Assembly (NCBI GenBank): GCA_022843385.1
Contig: JALHNT010000009.1
Coordinates: 110,691-174,690, forward strand
Direction: 5' to 3'
DNA: 64,000 nucleotides
Origin: Anaerolineae bacterium
GTDB lineage: Bacteria > Chloroflexota > Anaerolineae > Aggregatilineales > Phototrophicaceae
Part shown: positions 1 through 6,543 of the stretch, in pieces
How the letters are laid out: each line of letters begins with the position of its first letter
Position numbering within the stretch: position 1 is the stretch's first letter
Notes under the pieces: generated by a model
Seen by the model: only the letters and a program-made list of their open reading frames with translations
Told to the model about the DNA's origin: nothing
The model's database searches: none
Position numbers and translations under genes: made by a program

Positions 1-482
1 ACCCAGTCATCGGCGTATTCGCGCTCAGTGAAAGCCACCCCCGCCACCTGCGCCGGCACCATCTGCATGATGAGGACATCGCGCCGGAACGCCCCCGGCT
101 GCCGCGCCGCTGACGACCACACCGCGCATAACGCCTCGCTAAGAGCGGCCGGATCATGTGGATCGACATGCAGCCGGGTGACGAAAAAGCCGGCCATGCT
201 CTGATCGGCCCGGTCTTCCGCGCTGAAAGCCGAGCGCACCGCCACTGCGCCATTGAAGACTGGCAGCCGCAGCGCCTGCGCCAGCGCGACCGGGTCTCGA
301 CACGTGATCTGCCCCTCACCCTCCGCCAGCCATCCCTGCCGCAGCCCCGCCTCGATGAAATCAGCCGGGATGATGACTCCGGGTGGCACCGGCAGCCGCC
401 GGGCAGCCGCCTGATCCAGCAGACGGGCTTTGTTGCCCATGACACGAGTCGAGGATGAACGGCTTCCGAGCGGGATATTCAT
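1..482 (-). CDS. PEP synthase/PPDK-like ATP-binding protein (N-terminal part only)
   Basis: The gene runs off the left edge; about 160 N-terminal residues are visible. They begin MNIPLGSRSSSTRVMGNKA and continue with hallmarks of the PPDK_N/PEP-synthase nucleotide-binding domain: GNKARLLDQA, then LPVPPGVII, then AVRSAFSAED and later DVLIMQMVPAQVAGVAFTER. Known family members phosphorylate pyruvate or another acceptor using the beta-phosphate of ATP through a swivelling His domain; that His domain would lie outside the window. The ATG overlaps the hydrolase stop as ATGA, so it is the third gene of a translationally coupled operon. Whether it is a true PEP synthase or a shorter rifampicin-phosphotransferase-like protein cannot be told here. 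Confidence 0.8.
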   Translation of the reverse strand, partial: MNIPLGSRSSSTRVMGNKARLLDQAAARRLPVPPGVIIPADFIEAGLRQGWLAEGEGQITCRDPVALAQALRLPVFNGAVAVRSAFSAEDRADQSMAGFFVTRLHVDPHDPAALSEALCAVWSSAARQPGAFRRDVLIMQMVPAQVAGVAFTEREYADDW

Positions 483-1243
483 GAATGGCTTTCCAGTAGT
501 TGACGCGCCAGGGCGATCACTTCTTCAGCGTAGGCTTGCGGCTGCTCGATCATCGGGAAGTGATCCCAACCAGGGACGATGCGCACCTGCGCCTGGGGCA
601 GCAGCGCCTGATAATCGCGCACATGATCGACCTTCAACACCCGTTCCCGTTCGCCCCACAGCAGCGCCGCTGGCAGGTTCACCGGGCGCAACCTCCGGTA
701 CCACTCCGCCGTGATGATGTCGAACATCTGCCCGAACACCCGGCACTGGCGGTATTCCGCGAAGAACTGGCGGCGATAGGCCAGCGGGATGGCCCGGTAA
801 TCCATGAACAGCAGCCGTTCCCACAGCGGACGGGCGACCGGTGTACTGAACAACCACTGACCGAAGGCTTTCATCCCCGGCAGCGACATCAGCCAGGGGA
901 AACGCCGCTGATCGAGGCGCGTCCCCACCGGCGCGTGCAGGATGACCCCGGCCAGGGTAAAGGCATGACGCTGGAGATAATCCAGGATGATCGAGCCACC
1001 GATGCCCGTGCCTAGCAGGATCACCGGTGGCGTTTGTTGACCGACGATGCCCCGCACATAATCGGCGTAATCGCTCACCGTTTGCAGGGCTGGATCTGGC
1101 GGCGTGCTGGCGAACCCCGGCAGCGTGATCGCTTCAAAGCGAACATCAGGCGGCATGTAAGGCGTCAGCCGGGCGAAGCGGAACCCCCCGCCGCCGTTGC
1201 CGTGCAGCGCCAGCAGGGTGAAGGAAGGGGCAGTCTCAGCCAT
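479..1243 (-). CDS. alpha/beta hydrolase fold protein lacking the nucleophile serine
   Basis: A 254-residue alpha/beta hydrolase. The oxyanion-hole HGNGGGG lies near residue 15 and the C-terminal segment GWDHFPMIEQP carries the expected catalytic histidine. At the nucleophile elbow the usual GxSxGG reads GTGIGG, so serine is replaced by glycine; the protein may be a non-hydrolytic family member or use another residue. I chose the ATG at 1243, which overlaps the upstream stop by 8 bp; an in-frame TTG at 1279 would add 12 residues with no better ribosome site. Its stop overlaps the next ATG as ATGA. The enzyme substrate is unknown. Confidence 0.8.
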   Translation of the reverse strand: MAETAPSFTLLALHGNGGGGFRFARLTPYMPPDVRFEAITLPGFASTPPDPALQTVSDYADYVRGIVGQQTPPVILLGTGIGGSIILDYLQRHAFTLAGVILHAPVGTRLDQRRFPWLMSLPGMKAFGQWLFSTPVARPLWERLLFMDYRAIPLAYRRQFFAEYRQCRVFGQMFDIITAEWYRRLRPVNLPAALLWGERERVLKVDHVRDYQALLPQAQVRIVPGWDHFPMIEQPQAYAEEVIALARQLLESHS

Positions 1244-1784
1244 GCGTTTGCCGTATCGTTTGCGGTAACTGGTCAGCAATCTTCAGAAAATCAGAGTGGT
1301 CGCCAGCATGACGAAATTCGTGCTGCCACAGGATGCGTTCACCCTGCGCCAGAAACAAACCCGGCATCACCCAGGGGTCGCCCACCGGTGCGCCAATGAA
1401 GTGACCCTTTTGCGCCGCCCGCGCCCCACACACCCAGACCTCCGGGCCGAACATCTCCTTCAGTCCACCGCGCTGGATGCCAAACGCGTCATTGAAAGAA
1501 CGGGCTAAATCGGAGACGGCACGCGCCTCCGGCCACAACTTGCGGAAGAAGGCCGCGCCATCCTCCACCGTCCCCTGGTAGAAGAACAGGATCGGTGGAT
1601 AACTCGGATGTCGGTCAGCAATCTCACGCAGGTCGCGGATCATTTCGCGGCAGAATATTCAGCCAAAATGACGCAGGAATACCAGCAGCGTCGGCGCAGC
1701 GCCCAGCTCAGTACGCAGCGTTGCCCCGCTCAGGTTCAACCCGGTCAGCGGATGATCGAGCCATTCATCAGGAATACGATCCAT
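1236..1784 (-). CDS. SelL-related thioredoxin-fold redox protein with in-frame UGA (probable selenoprotein)
   Basis: Reading from ATG 1784, which has GGAG six bases upstream, gives 41 residues ending LLVFLRHFG, then a TGA codon (bases 1661-1659), then IFCREMIRDL and 131 more residues of peroxiredoxin-like sequence to a TGA at 1236. Relatives have FLRHFGCxxCRE here, so the UGA replaces the first cysteine of the CxxC redox motif and gives UxxC. SelL proteins are known selenoproteins. A possible SECIS-like hairpin, GCCGCG/CGCGAC with an eight-base loop, begins seven bases after the UGA. Alternatives are a nonsense mutation or sequencing error, since TGC to TGA is one change, or a truncated start at ATG 1643. 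Read-through gives 182 residues, normal for the family. Confidence 0.75.
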
Positions 1785-1873
1785 CGTTTACTCCGTTGTG
1801 AATATAGTGAATATAATGATGTCAACCCCATCTGGGTGCGGTGTGTGCGCCAGATGAACAGCCGGTTAAAGTC

Positions 1874-1899
1874 ATTTACCGCCAGGTGAAACGGTAAAT
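1874..1899. other. 8-bp inverted repeat between divergent genes
   Basis: ATTTACCG and CGGTAAAT are separated by ten bases in the 221-bp gap between the divergently read SelL-related and MetE-like genes. It could be an operator or a small RNA hairpin. No known riboswitch consensus was recognised in this gap. Confidence 0.3.
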
Positions 1900-2005
1900 C
1901 CCGATCACATAACCGGGAATTGCCCATTACACGAGGTCAAAGGGTTGTAAGCCTCAGGATAGGGTATCATCTCTTCACCTGTTGTCATCTCACTTAGGAG
2001 GCATG

Positions 2006-3145
2006 ATGAGCGCCCGGAAAACCCTGCTGGTTGGAAGTCTGCCGTTTGCCAGTGAAGAGGCGGCCATGAGCCACGCGCTGCATGTGCTGGGGGATCATCT
2101 CTTCTGCCTGCCGGATGGCGAAATTGGCGAAGTCACACCGGAATTCCCCAATGGCAAACGCGCGGCCTGGGTGATGACTGCCATCAATCAATGTTCTGCC
2201 GATAGCGCCAACTGGGAGACGGTTCGCCCGGCTGTCAATGATGCCAATGGGTTCCCGGCTGATTATCACACGGTGCAGCGGTTGCGTCCCCGTCGCCCAC
2301 CGGCTGAGATGCATCAGCACCTGCGCTTCGGTTATGACGACTTTTTTCGCCAGAGCTACCCAATCTTTAAGCGACTGCGCGATCAGCATGGCTTATCCAA
2401 CCTGAAATTCCAGGTAGGTATCCCAACCGGATTGGGCATCAGCTTTAGTATGCTGGCACCAATCACTGCGCTGCGCTATGCCGATGCCTTCAACCGGCGG
2501 TTGGCTCATGAGGTTAACCACATCCTAAAAGAAGCTGGTGAGGATGTTGTCATTCAGATTGAATTGCCAGGCGAGCTGGCGATGGCCTACCAACTGCCGG
2601 GTTTCCTGGTGCAGTTGGCGCTGCGCAGCGTGTGGGGATTGCTGAACAAACTGGAGTATCCCGCTCACATCGGCGTGCACCTGTGTCTGGGCGACCTCAA
2701 TAACAAAGCGTTGATACATGCTAACGCGCTGGACAAGATGGTGAATTTCTCCAACGCGCTGGTTGATGGCTGGCCGTCACGCCATACCCTGGAGTACGTC
2801 CACTATCCTCTGGCCGAGGCGGCGGCTCCGCCAACGCTCCAACCAGAATATTATCAACCCTTGCAGCGGGCGCGGCTGCCTGACGGGACGCAGTTCATCG
2901 CCGGTTTCGTCCATGAGGGGCGCTCCCCTAAAGAACATCAGCAGTTGTTAAGCATCATCGAAGGCATTCGCGGCGCAAAAGTCGGCGTTGCCTGTTCCTG
3001 TGGTTTGGGCCGCCGGCCCCGGACCGCAGCCGAAAGCCTGATCGGTCTTATGAAGCAGGCCGCCAGCGATGCGGGATCGGGTGGAAGCTGGCAGCTAGAA
3101 GGGGTCTCAGAGCAAGAGCGGGTCAACCCGTCCCAAAAAGGTTAG
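2006..3145 (+). CDS. MetE-like (cobalamin-independent methionine synthase C-terminal fold) protein
   Basis: A 379-residue protein resembling the catalytic barrel of cobalamin-independent methionine synthase and related UROD/MetE-fold methyltransferases. LPDGEIGE occurs near residue 37. The zinc-ligand pattern of the family can be seen: HLC (H-x-C, near 228) and a later cysteine in VACSCGLG (near 334). The N-terminal MetE domain is absent, as in short stand-alone homologues whose methyl donor is often not methyltetrahydrofolate. The ATG at 2006 is preferred because AGGAGG at 1996-2001 is then four bases upstream; ATG 2003 is too close. Its 3' end overlaps the convergent gene by 39 bp. Substrate uncertain. 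Confidence 0.75.
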   Translation: MSARKTLLVGSLPFASEEAAMSHALHVLGDHLFCLPDGEIGEVTPEFPNGKRAAWVMTAINQCSADSANWETVRPAVNDANGFPADYHTVQRLRPRRPPAEMHQHLRFGYDDFFRQSYPIFKRLRDQHGLSNLKFQVGIPTGLGISFSMLAPITALRYADAFNRRLAHEVNHILKEAGEDVVIQIELPGELAMAYQLPGFLVQLALRSVWGLLNKLEYPAHIGVHLCLGDLNNKALIHANALDKMVNFSNALVDGWPSRHTLEYVHYPLAEAAAPPTLQPEYYQPLQRARLPDGTQFIAGFVHEGRSPKEHQQLLSIIEGIRGAKVGVACSCGLGRRPRTAAESLIGLMKQAASDAGSGGSWQLEGVSEQERVNPSQKG

Positions 3146-3505
3146 CGCTCTATCCATCGTGCTTTCGATTTGCAGGCGCTTGCCACCCACGCTGGTCAAC
3201 AAGCGTGAGATGACATGCAGCAGGATGTTATTGTTGTTATCGACAATAATGGTCCAGCCGCAGTTCGGTTCATTGAAGTAATGCAGGATTCGTCCGAATT
3301 CCAGCTCGGAGATGGGTGGCACCTGCGTCATCTCAAGACAATCAACCACCACATGGATACGCTCGGGGCTGGTCGATGAGCGCATCAGCGCCACAATCTC
3401 AGCATCCACCGAACGAAAGTGGTCGCCTTTCAGCGCGCCAATGTTCTTGACGTAGACTATTTTGTCCATCGTATGCCACTGAGCGGTTGAACTGGGCTGA
3501 GTCAT
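3107..3505 (-). CDS. STAS/SpoIIAA-like small protein
   Basis: A 132-residue soluble protein with alternating beta and alpha segments: a hydrophobic strand IHVVVDCLEMTQVPPIS is followed by WTIIVDNNNNILLHVISRLL. This is the layout of STAS/SpoIIAA-like proteins that act as phospho-switches or anti-sigma antagonists. The assignment is by fold pattern only; no classic DSSG phosphorylation motif is visible. The start ATG has GGGAG six bases upstream. It is read convergently to the MetE-like gene and the two coding regions overlap tail to tail for 39 bp, an arrangement in which transcription of one could interfere with the other. Function unknown. Confidence 0.6.
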   Translation of the reverse strand: MTQPSSTAQWHTMDKIVYVKNIGALKGDHFRSVDAEIVALMRSSTSPERIHVVVDCLEMTQVPPISELEFGRILHYFNEPNCGWTIIVDNNNNILLHVISRLLTSVGGKRLQIESTMDRALTFLGRVDPLLL

Positions 3506-3683
3506 GATCTTCTCCCGATGTGCCTATATAGAATTCATTATTGCACACAGCCCAATCGCAGAAGCCTTAAGGTTATATCAATGAAAGGAATTGTCGCAGC
3601 CGAACCACCTGCCCCGTTGCACAAACCAGACCGCCCGTGTTATACCAACGGCCTCGCTCTTCATCACGCTGCGACGGCCTTAC

Positions 3684-4730
3684 ATGATTAACATCCCCAT
3701 CTGGACACCACCCGACCACTGGCTGAAGATCAGCACCATCGACGCCCACACCGGCGGCGAACCACTGCGCCTGATCGCCAGCGGCTTCCCCCACCTGCCC
3801 GGCAGCACTATCCTGGAGAAACGTCAGTATGCCCGCCAGCATTACGATCATCTGCGCCGCGCCCTGATGTGGGAGCCGCGCGGTCATGCTGATATGTACG
3901 GCGCGATCCTGACCGATCCAGTCACGCCCGATGGCGACTGCGGCGTGTTGTTCCTGCACAACGAAGGCTTCAGCACCATGTGCGGTCATGGCATCATCGC
4001 CCTGGTCAAAGTCGGGGCGCAGATTGGCCTGTTTCCGCTGACAGGAGCCGAAACCATCATCCGCATCGACACCCCGGCAGGGCGGGTGACGGCGACGGCG
4101 CATCAACGGGAGGGCGTCGTCGAGCGCGTCTCGTTCCTCAATGTCCCGTCTTTTCTGCTGCGGCGCGATCAGATGATCAACGTACCAGGGCTGGGCGCGG
4201 TGTACTACGATCTGGCCTTCGGCGGTGCCTTCTACGCCTATGTGGACATCGACCAGCCGGCGTTGCAAGCGGTGGTCATTGATGACCGGCACCAAAGCCC
4301 GTGCATTGAGGTGGGGATGCGCATCAAACGGGCGGTCATGGCCGCCGAACCCTTCGCTCATCCCGACGGCGACGCCGATCTGAACTTCCTCTACGGCACG
4401 ATACTGGTGCAGCGCGACCCCGCCCCCGGCATTCACAGCCGCAACGTCTGTATCTTCGCTGAGGGCGAAGTGGATCGCTCGCCCACTGGCACCGGCGTCA
4501 GCGGGCGACTGGCGATTCATTACGCCAAAGGCGAGCTGGGACTCAACCAGACCATCACCATCGAGAGCATCATCCGCAGCGCTTTCAGCGGACGGGTAGC
4601 AGCCGAAACACAGGTCGGCGGCCTCCCAGCCATCATCCCGGAAGTCAGCGGCACGGCTTATATCACCGGGCAGCACACCTTCCTCTTCGACCCGGATGAC
4701 CGGCTGGGGCAGGGCTTTCTGCTGCGCTGA
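3684..4730 (+). CDS. trans-3-hydroxy-L-proline dehydratase (proline racemase family)
   Basis: A 348-residue proline-racemase-fold protein. The first catalytic residue is in MCGHG, preceded by DAHTGGEPLR at the start. The second active-site motif reads SPTGTGVSGR: threonine stands where proline and 4-hydroxyproline epimerases have cysteine. In this family Cys/Thr pairs mark trans-3-hydroxy-L-proline dehydratase (EC 4.2.1.77), which removes water to give pyrroline-2-carboxylate, feeding proline metabolism. The ATG at 3684 gives the usual family length; the open frame extends upstream only through non-family sequence from a TTG. No reductase partner is adjacent, so it appears to be a single-gene unit. 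Confidence 0.85.
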   Translation: MINIPIWTPPDHWLKISTIDAHTGGEPLRLIASGFPHLPGSTILEKRQYARQHYDHLRRALMWEPRGHADMYGAILTDPVTPDGDCGVLFLHNEGFSTMCGHGIIALVKVGAQIGLFPLTGAETIIRIDTPAGRVTATAHQREGVVERVSFLNVPSFLLRRDQMINVPGLGAVYYDLAFGGAFYAYVDIDQPALQAVVIDDRHQSPCIEVGMRIKRAVMAAEPFAHPDGDADLNFLYGTILVQRDPAPGIHSRNVCIFAEGEVDRSPTGTGVSGRLAIHYAKGELGLNQTITIESIIRSAFSGRVAAETQVGGLPAIIPEVSGTAYITGQHTFLFDPDDRLGQGFLLR

Positions 4731-4905
4731 ACCAACTGACTTGCAAAATTCATTTTAACCGTTGTTAAATCACAATGTTCACAAATGGAGCTTGATGAAT
4801 ACTTGATGAAAACTGATGTTGCGAATCCAACAAAAGTTCCAGAAATCATGGTTTGGTGGTGGTAAACTGACGTTAATCAATCAGAGAGAATGAGGAGTAC
4901 ACGCC

Positions 4906-5259
4906 ATGACCCACATCATTACCAGCCTCTGCCTGCGCGATGGTGCCTGCGTCGAAGTCTGCCCGGTGGAATGCATCGTCCCCGGCAAGCCGGAAAATGA
5001 ATGGCCCTGGTATTTCATCGACCCGGATACCTGCATCGACTGCGGTGCCTGCATCCCGGAATGCCCATTCGAGGCCATCTTCATTGAAGAAGAAGTGCCG
5101 TCGGAATACACCACCAACGCCGACCAGGAACGCATCCCGTTTGACCAGAAGACTCGCGTCAAGCATGCCGCTGGCGACGTGGTCGATCTGACCGAGGACA
5201 TCCAGTACAATTACGCCTTCTTCGGCGAAGGCCCGGGCTACGACGCCCTCAACGCCTGA
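4906..5259 (+). CDS. seven-iron/2[4Fe-4S]-type ferredoxin
   Basis: A 117-residue acidic ferredoxin. The first cluster segment has cysteines 9, 15, 19 and 23 (LCLRDGACVEVCPVECI) and the second has CIDCGACIPECP near 43-54, the pattern of bacterial 3Fe-4S/4Fe-4S or 2[4Fe-4S] ferredoxins that carry low-potential electrons in the cytoplasm. A 45-residue acidic C-terminal extension follows the clusters. GAGGAG lies eight bases before ATG, and an intrinsic terminator follows at 5283-5316, so it is probably monocistronic. Its electron donor and acceptor are not evident from the neighbours. Confidence 0.9.
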   Translation: MTHIITSLCLRDGACVEVCPVECIVPGKPENEWPWYFIDPDTCIDCGACIPECPFEAIFIEEEVPSEYTTNADQERIPFDQKTRVKHAAGDVVDLTEDIQYNYAFFGEGPGYDALNA

Positions 5260-5282
5260 TCCGCGTTACCCACCGTCTGTAG

Positions 5283-5316
5283 AACATCCCTCGCCTGTCG
5301 GGGGATGTTTTGTTTT
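5283..5316 (+). terminator. intrinsic terminator after the ferredoxin gene
   Basis: AACATCCC pairs with GGGATGTT around an eleven-base loop and is followed directly by TTTGTTTT, a typical rho-independent terminator 24 bases past the ferredoxin stop. Confidence 0.8.
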
Positions 5317-5333
5317 CCGGCAGCGTCAATTCA

Positions 5334-5342
5334 TGCTATAGT
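5334..5342 (+). promoter_or_regulatory. extended -10 promoter TGCTATAGT
   Basis: TG-n-TATAGT lies 26 bases upstream of the next start codon and just after the ferredoxin terminator; the -35 region is weak. It would drive the gene at 5368 with a leader of about 20 bases carrying GGGAGG. Confidence 0.5.
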
Positions 5343-5367
5343 GATCGCTAAATTAGGGAGGCCTACG

Positions 5368-6102
5368 ATGCCCAAACTCAACCAGATCATCGCCATCGAA
5401 AAGAGCGTGAAGAGCCAATCGCTGCGCGAATTGACCGATGCCCATCAACTGCTGCAAAAGCCGGCCATGCTCTCCGGCATCAGCCGCACCTATCGCCCCA
5501 AGGATGAAGAGGGCGAACAGCTCCCGCCTGAAGCCACCAAAGTGCAGCTCAAGGCCGAGGAGGTCATCCGCCAGACGACACAAATCCTGACGCGCCTGTT
5601 CGACATCACTGCCACCAAAGATTATGCCAATGGCGACGCCCGCGCCGATGTCAAGCTGGATGGCGTCGTCCTGCTGGAAAAAGTGCCGGTCACCTATCTG
5701 CTTTTCCTGGAGAAGCAGTTGACCGATCTGCACACCTTCATCAAGAAGCTGCCGGTGCTGGATTCGTCGGAGACCTGGACATTCGATACGTCGTCCGACG
5801 CCTGGGCGACCGAGGCGGTGCAGACCACCCGCACCAAGAAGATTCCGCGCAACCACGTCAAGGCCGAAGCCACCGAACATCACCCGGCGCAGGTCGAGGT
5901 GTATTACGAGGATGTCATCGTCGGCTTCTGGCGCACCGTCAAGTTCTCCGGTGCCCTGCCGGCCCGCCGCGTCAACCAGTTGGTCGAACGGGTCGAGAAG
6001 TTGCAGGAAGCCGTCAAGTTTGCCCGCGAAGAAGCCAACGGCCTGGATGTGAACGACCAGAAAATCGGCGAAAAGGTGTTCGGCTATCTGTTCGGGGAAT
6101 AG
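5368..6102 (+). CDS. conserved protein of unknown function
   Basis: A 244-residue charged soluble protein, not recognised with certainty. It is largely helical, with a Lys/Glu-rich start (KLNQIIAIEKSVKSQS), a central segment VPVTYLLFLEKQLTDLHTFI, and a helical end with VNQLVERVEKLQEAVKFAREE. No signal peptide, membrane segment or catalytic motif is visible. The start ATG is chosen because GGGAGG is seven bases upstream and an extended -10 element is just before it. The gene ends directly before the promoter of the tRNA-like RNAs. It could be structural or regulatory; I assign no function. Confidence 0.75.
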   Translation: MPKLNQIIAIEKSVKSQSLRELTDAHQLLQKPAMLSGISRTYRPKDEEGEQLPPEATKVQLKAEEVIRQTTQILTRLFDITATKDYANGDARADVKLDGVVLLEKVPVTYLLFLEKQLTDLHTFIKKLPVLDSSETWTFDTSSDAWATEAVQTTRTKKIPRNHVKAEATEHHPAQVEVYYEDVIVGFWRTVKFSGALPARRVNQLVERVEKLQEAVKFAREEANGLDVNDQKIGEKVFGYLFGE

Positions 6103-6105
6103 TAA

Positions 6106-6134
6106 TTGCCAACCCCGCCGTTCTGGTCTATGAT
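6106..6134 (+). promoter_or_regulatory. promoter for the tRNA-like RNAs (TTGCCA-17-TATGAT)
   Basis: TTGCCA at 6106-6111 and TATGAT at 6129-6134 are separated by exactly 17 bases. The expected start of transcription, about seven bases downstream at 6141, coincides with the first base of the closing stem of the first RNA fold. This agreement is the main evidence that a distinct small RNA is made. Confidence 0.7.
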
Positions 6135-6140
6135 GTCCGG

Positions 6141-6284
6141 TGGAGCAACAAGCTGAAACTGAAGCTGAACTTGATGTTCGTCGCCCAACAAGTGCAGGTT
6201 CGAATCCTGCTCCCGCCACACGCGGCGGGATAACCCAACGGCAGAGGTCAAGCGATGAACCCCCAGACTGAGATTATTGCTCCA
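6141..6284 (+). ncRNA. circularly permuted tRNA-like RNA, Y RNA (YrlA)-like, copy 1
   Basis: The elements of a tRNA occur in permuted order. T arm: GCAGG (6194-6198), loop TTCGAAT, CCTGC (6206-6210). Then the 3' acceptor strand TCCCGCC (6211-6217), a six-base loop ACACGC, the 5' acceptor strand GGCGGGA (6224-6230), TA, and a short D arm ACC/GGT (6233-6248). Where an anticodon arm would be, GTTCGTCGC (6176-6184) pairs with GCGATGAAC (6252-6260), and TGGAGCAA (6141-6148) can close with TTGCTCCA (6277-6284). No CCA end or anticodon loop exists. Bacterial Y RNAs of the YrlA type are known to mimic tRNA in this permuted way and bind the ring protein Rsr/Ro60; no rsr gene is in the window. A competing pairing, CTGAAGCTG with CAGCTTCAG, is possible. 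Confidence 0.75.
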
Positions 6285-6309
6285 GCTTCAGCATTCGTCG
6301 CCGAACGCC

Positions 6310-6407
6310 AGATCGAATGTGTGCCGTCACCCATTGTCGGATGCGGGTTCAACTCCTGCTCCGCCCGCTGCATGGGCGGATAGTTCAATCGTAGAACACG
6401 GCGATCT
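6310..6407 (+). ncRNA. circularly permuted tRNA-like RNA, Y RNA (YrlA)-like, copy 2
   Basis: A second fold of the same design in tandem. T arm GCGGG (6343-6347), loop TTCAACT, CCTGC (6355-6359). Acceptor strands TCCGCCC (6360-6366) and GGGCGGA (6374-6380) pair perfectly across a seven-base loop. A full four-pair D arm follows, GTTC/GAAC (6383-6397) with loop AATCGTA. The body continues as GCCGT/ACGGC and, past an eight-base bulge, AGATC/GATCT (6310-6314 with 6403-6407). The acceptor and T-arm sequences differ from copy 1 but all pairings are kept, which is compensatory support for the structure. No separate promoter was seen, so both copies may share one transcript. GCCGAACG at 6300-6307 resembles the GNCGAANG element described for Ro-binding stems of bacterial Y RNAs. 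Confidence 0.7.
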
Positions 6408-6462
6408 AAGAACTGAACGGTTCACTTAAACGCCACTGGTGTGTGCAAATGGGCGGCAAACT

Positions 6463-6496
6463 GGGGCCCCATCGCCGGCTACGCGGTGGGGTCCCC
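6463..6496 (+). terminator. strong GC hairpin downstream of the tRNA-like RNAs
   Basis: GGGG (6463-6466) plus CCCCATCGC (6467-6475) pair with GCGGTGGGG (6483-6491) and CCCC (6493-6496), leaving a one-base bulge and a seven-base loop. There is no U tract, so it may end or protect the RNA 3' end rather than be a classical terminator. Confidence 0.45.
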
Positions 6497-6543
6497 TCCT
6501 TATACACTATCCCCCGCTGCCACTTTCTGTTAAAATTCTTACG

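Noticed and set aside
156..1015. Plus-strand open frames at the left edge
   Set aside because: The minus strand carries a coherent operon with overlapping starts and stops; the plus frames are its shadows.
1785..2005. Riboswitch upstream of the MetE-like gene
   Set aside because: Only an eight-pair inverted repeat is visible; no SAM, cobalamin or other known riboswitch consensus could be recognised.
3573..4676. Long open frame antisense to the hydroxyproline dehydratase gene
   Set aside because: It mirrors a strongly supported gene; its composition is that of an antisense shadow in GC-rich DNA.
6141..6420. Ordinary tRNA genes suggested by GGTTCGAATCC and D-arm-like sequences
   Set aside because: The acceptor strands only pair in permuted order and there is no anticodon loop or CCA; read as a normal tRNA, GGCGGGA and TCCGCCC do not match.
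6141..6420. Permuted two-piece tmRNA
   Set aside because: No tag reading frame was seen, the copies carry D stems, which tmRNA lacks, and there are two copies in tandem.
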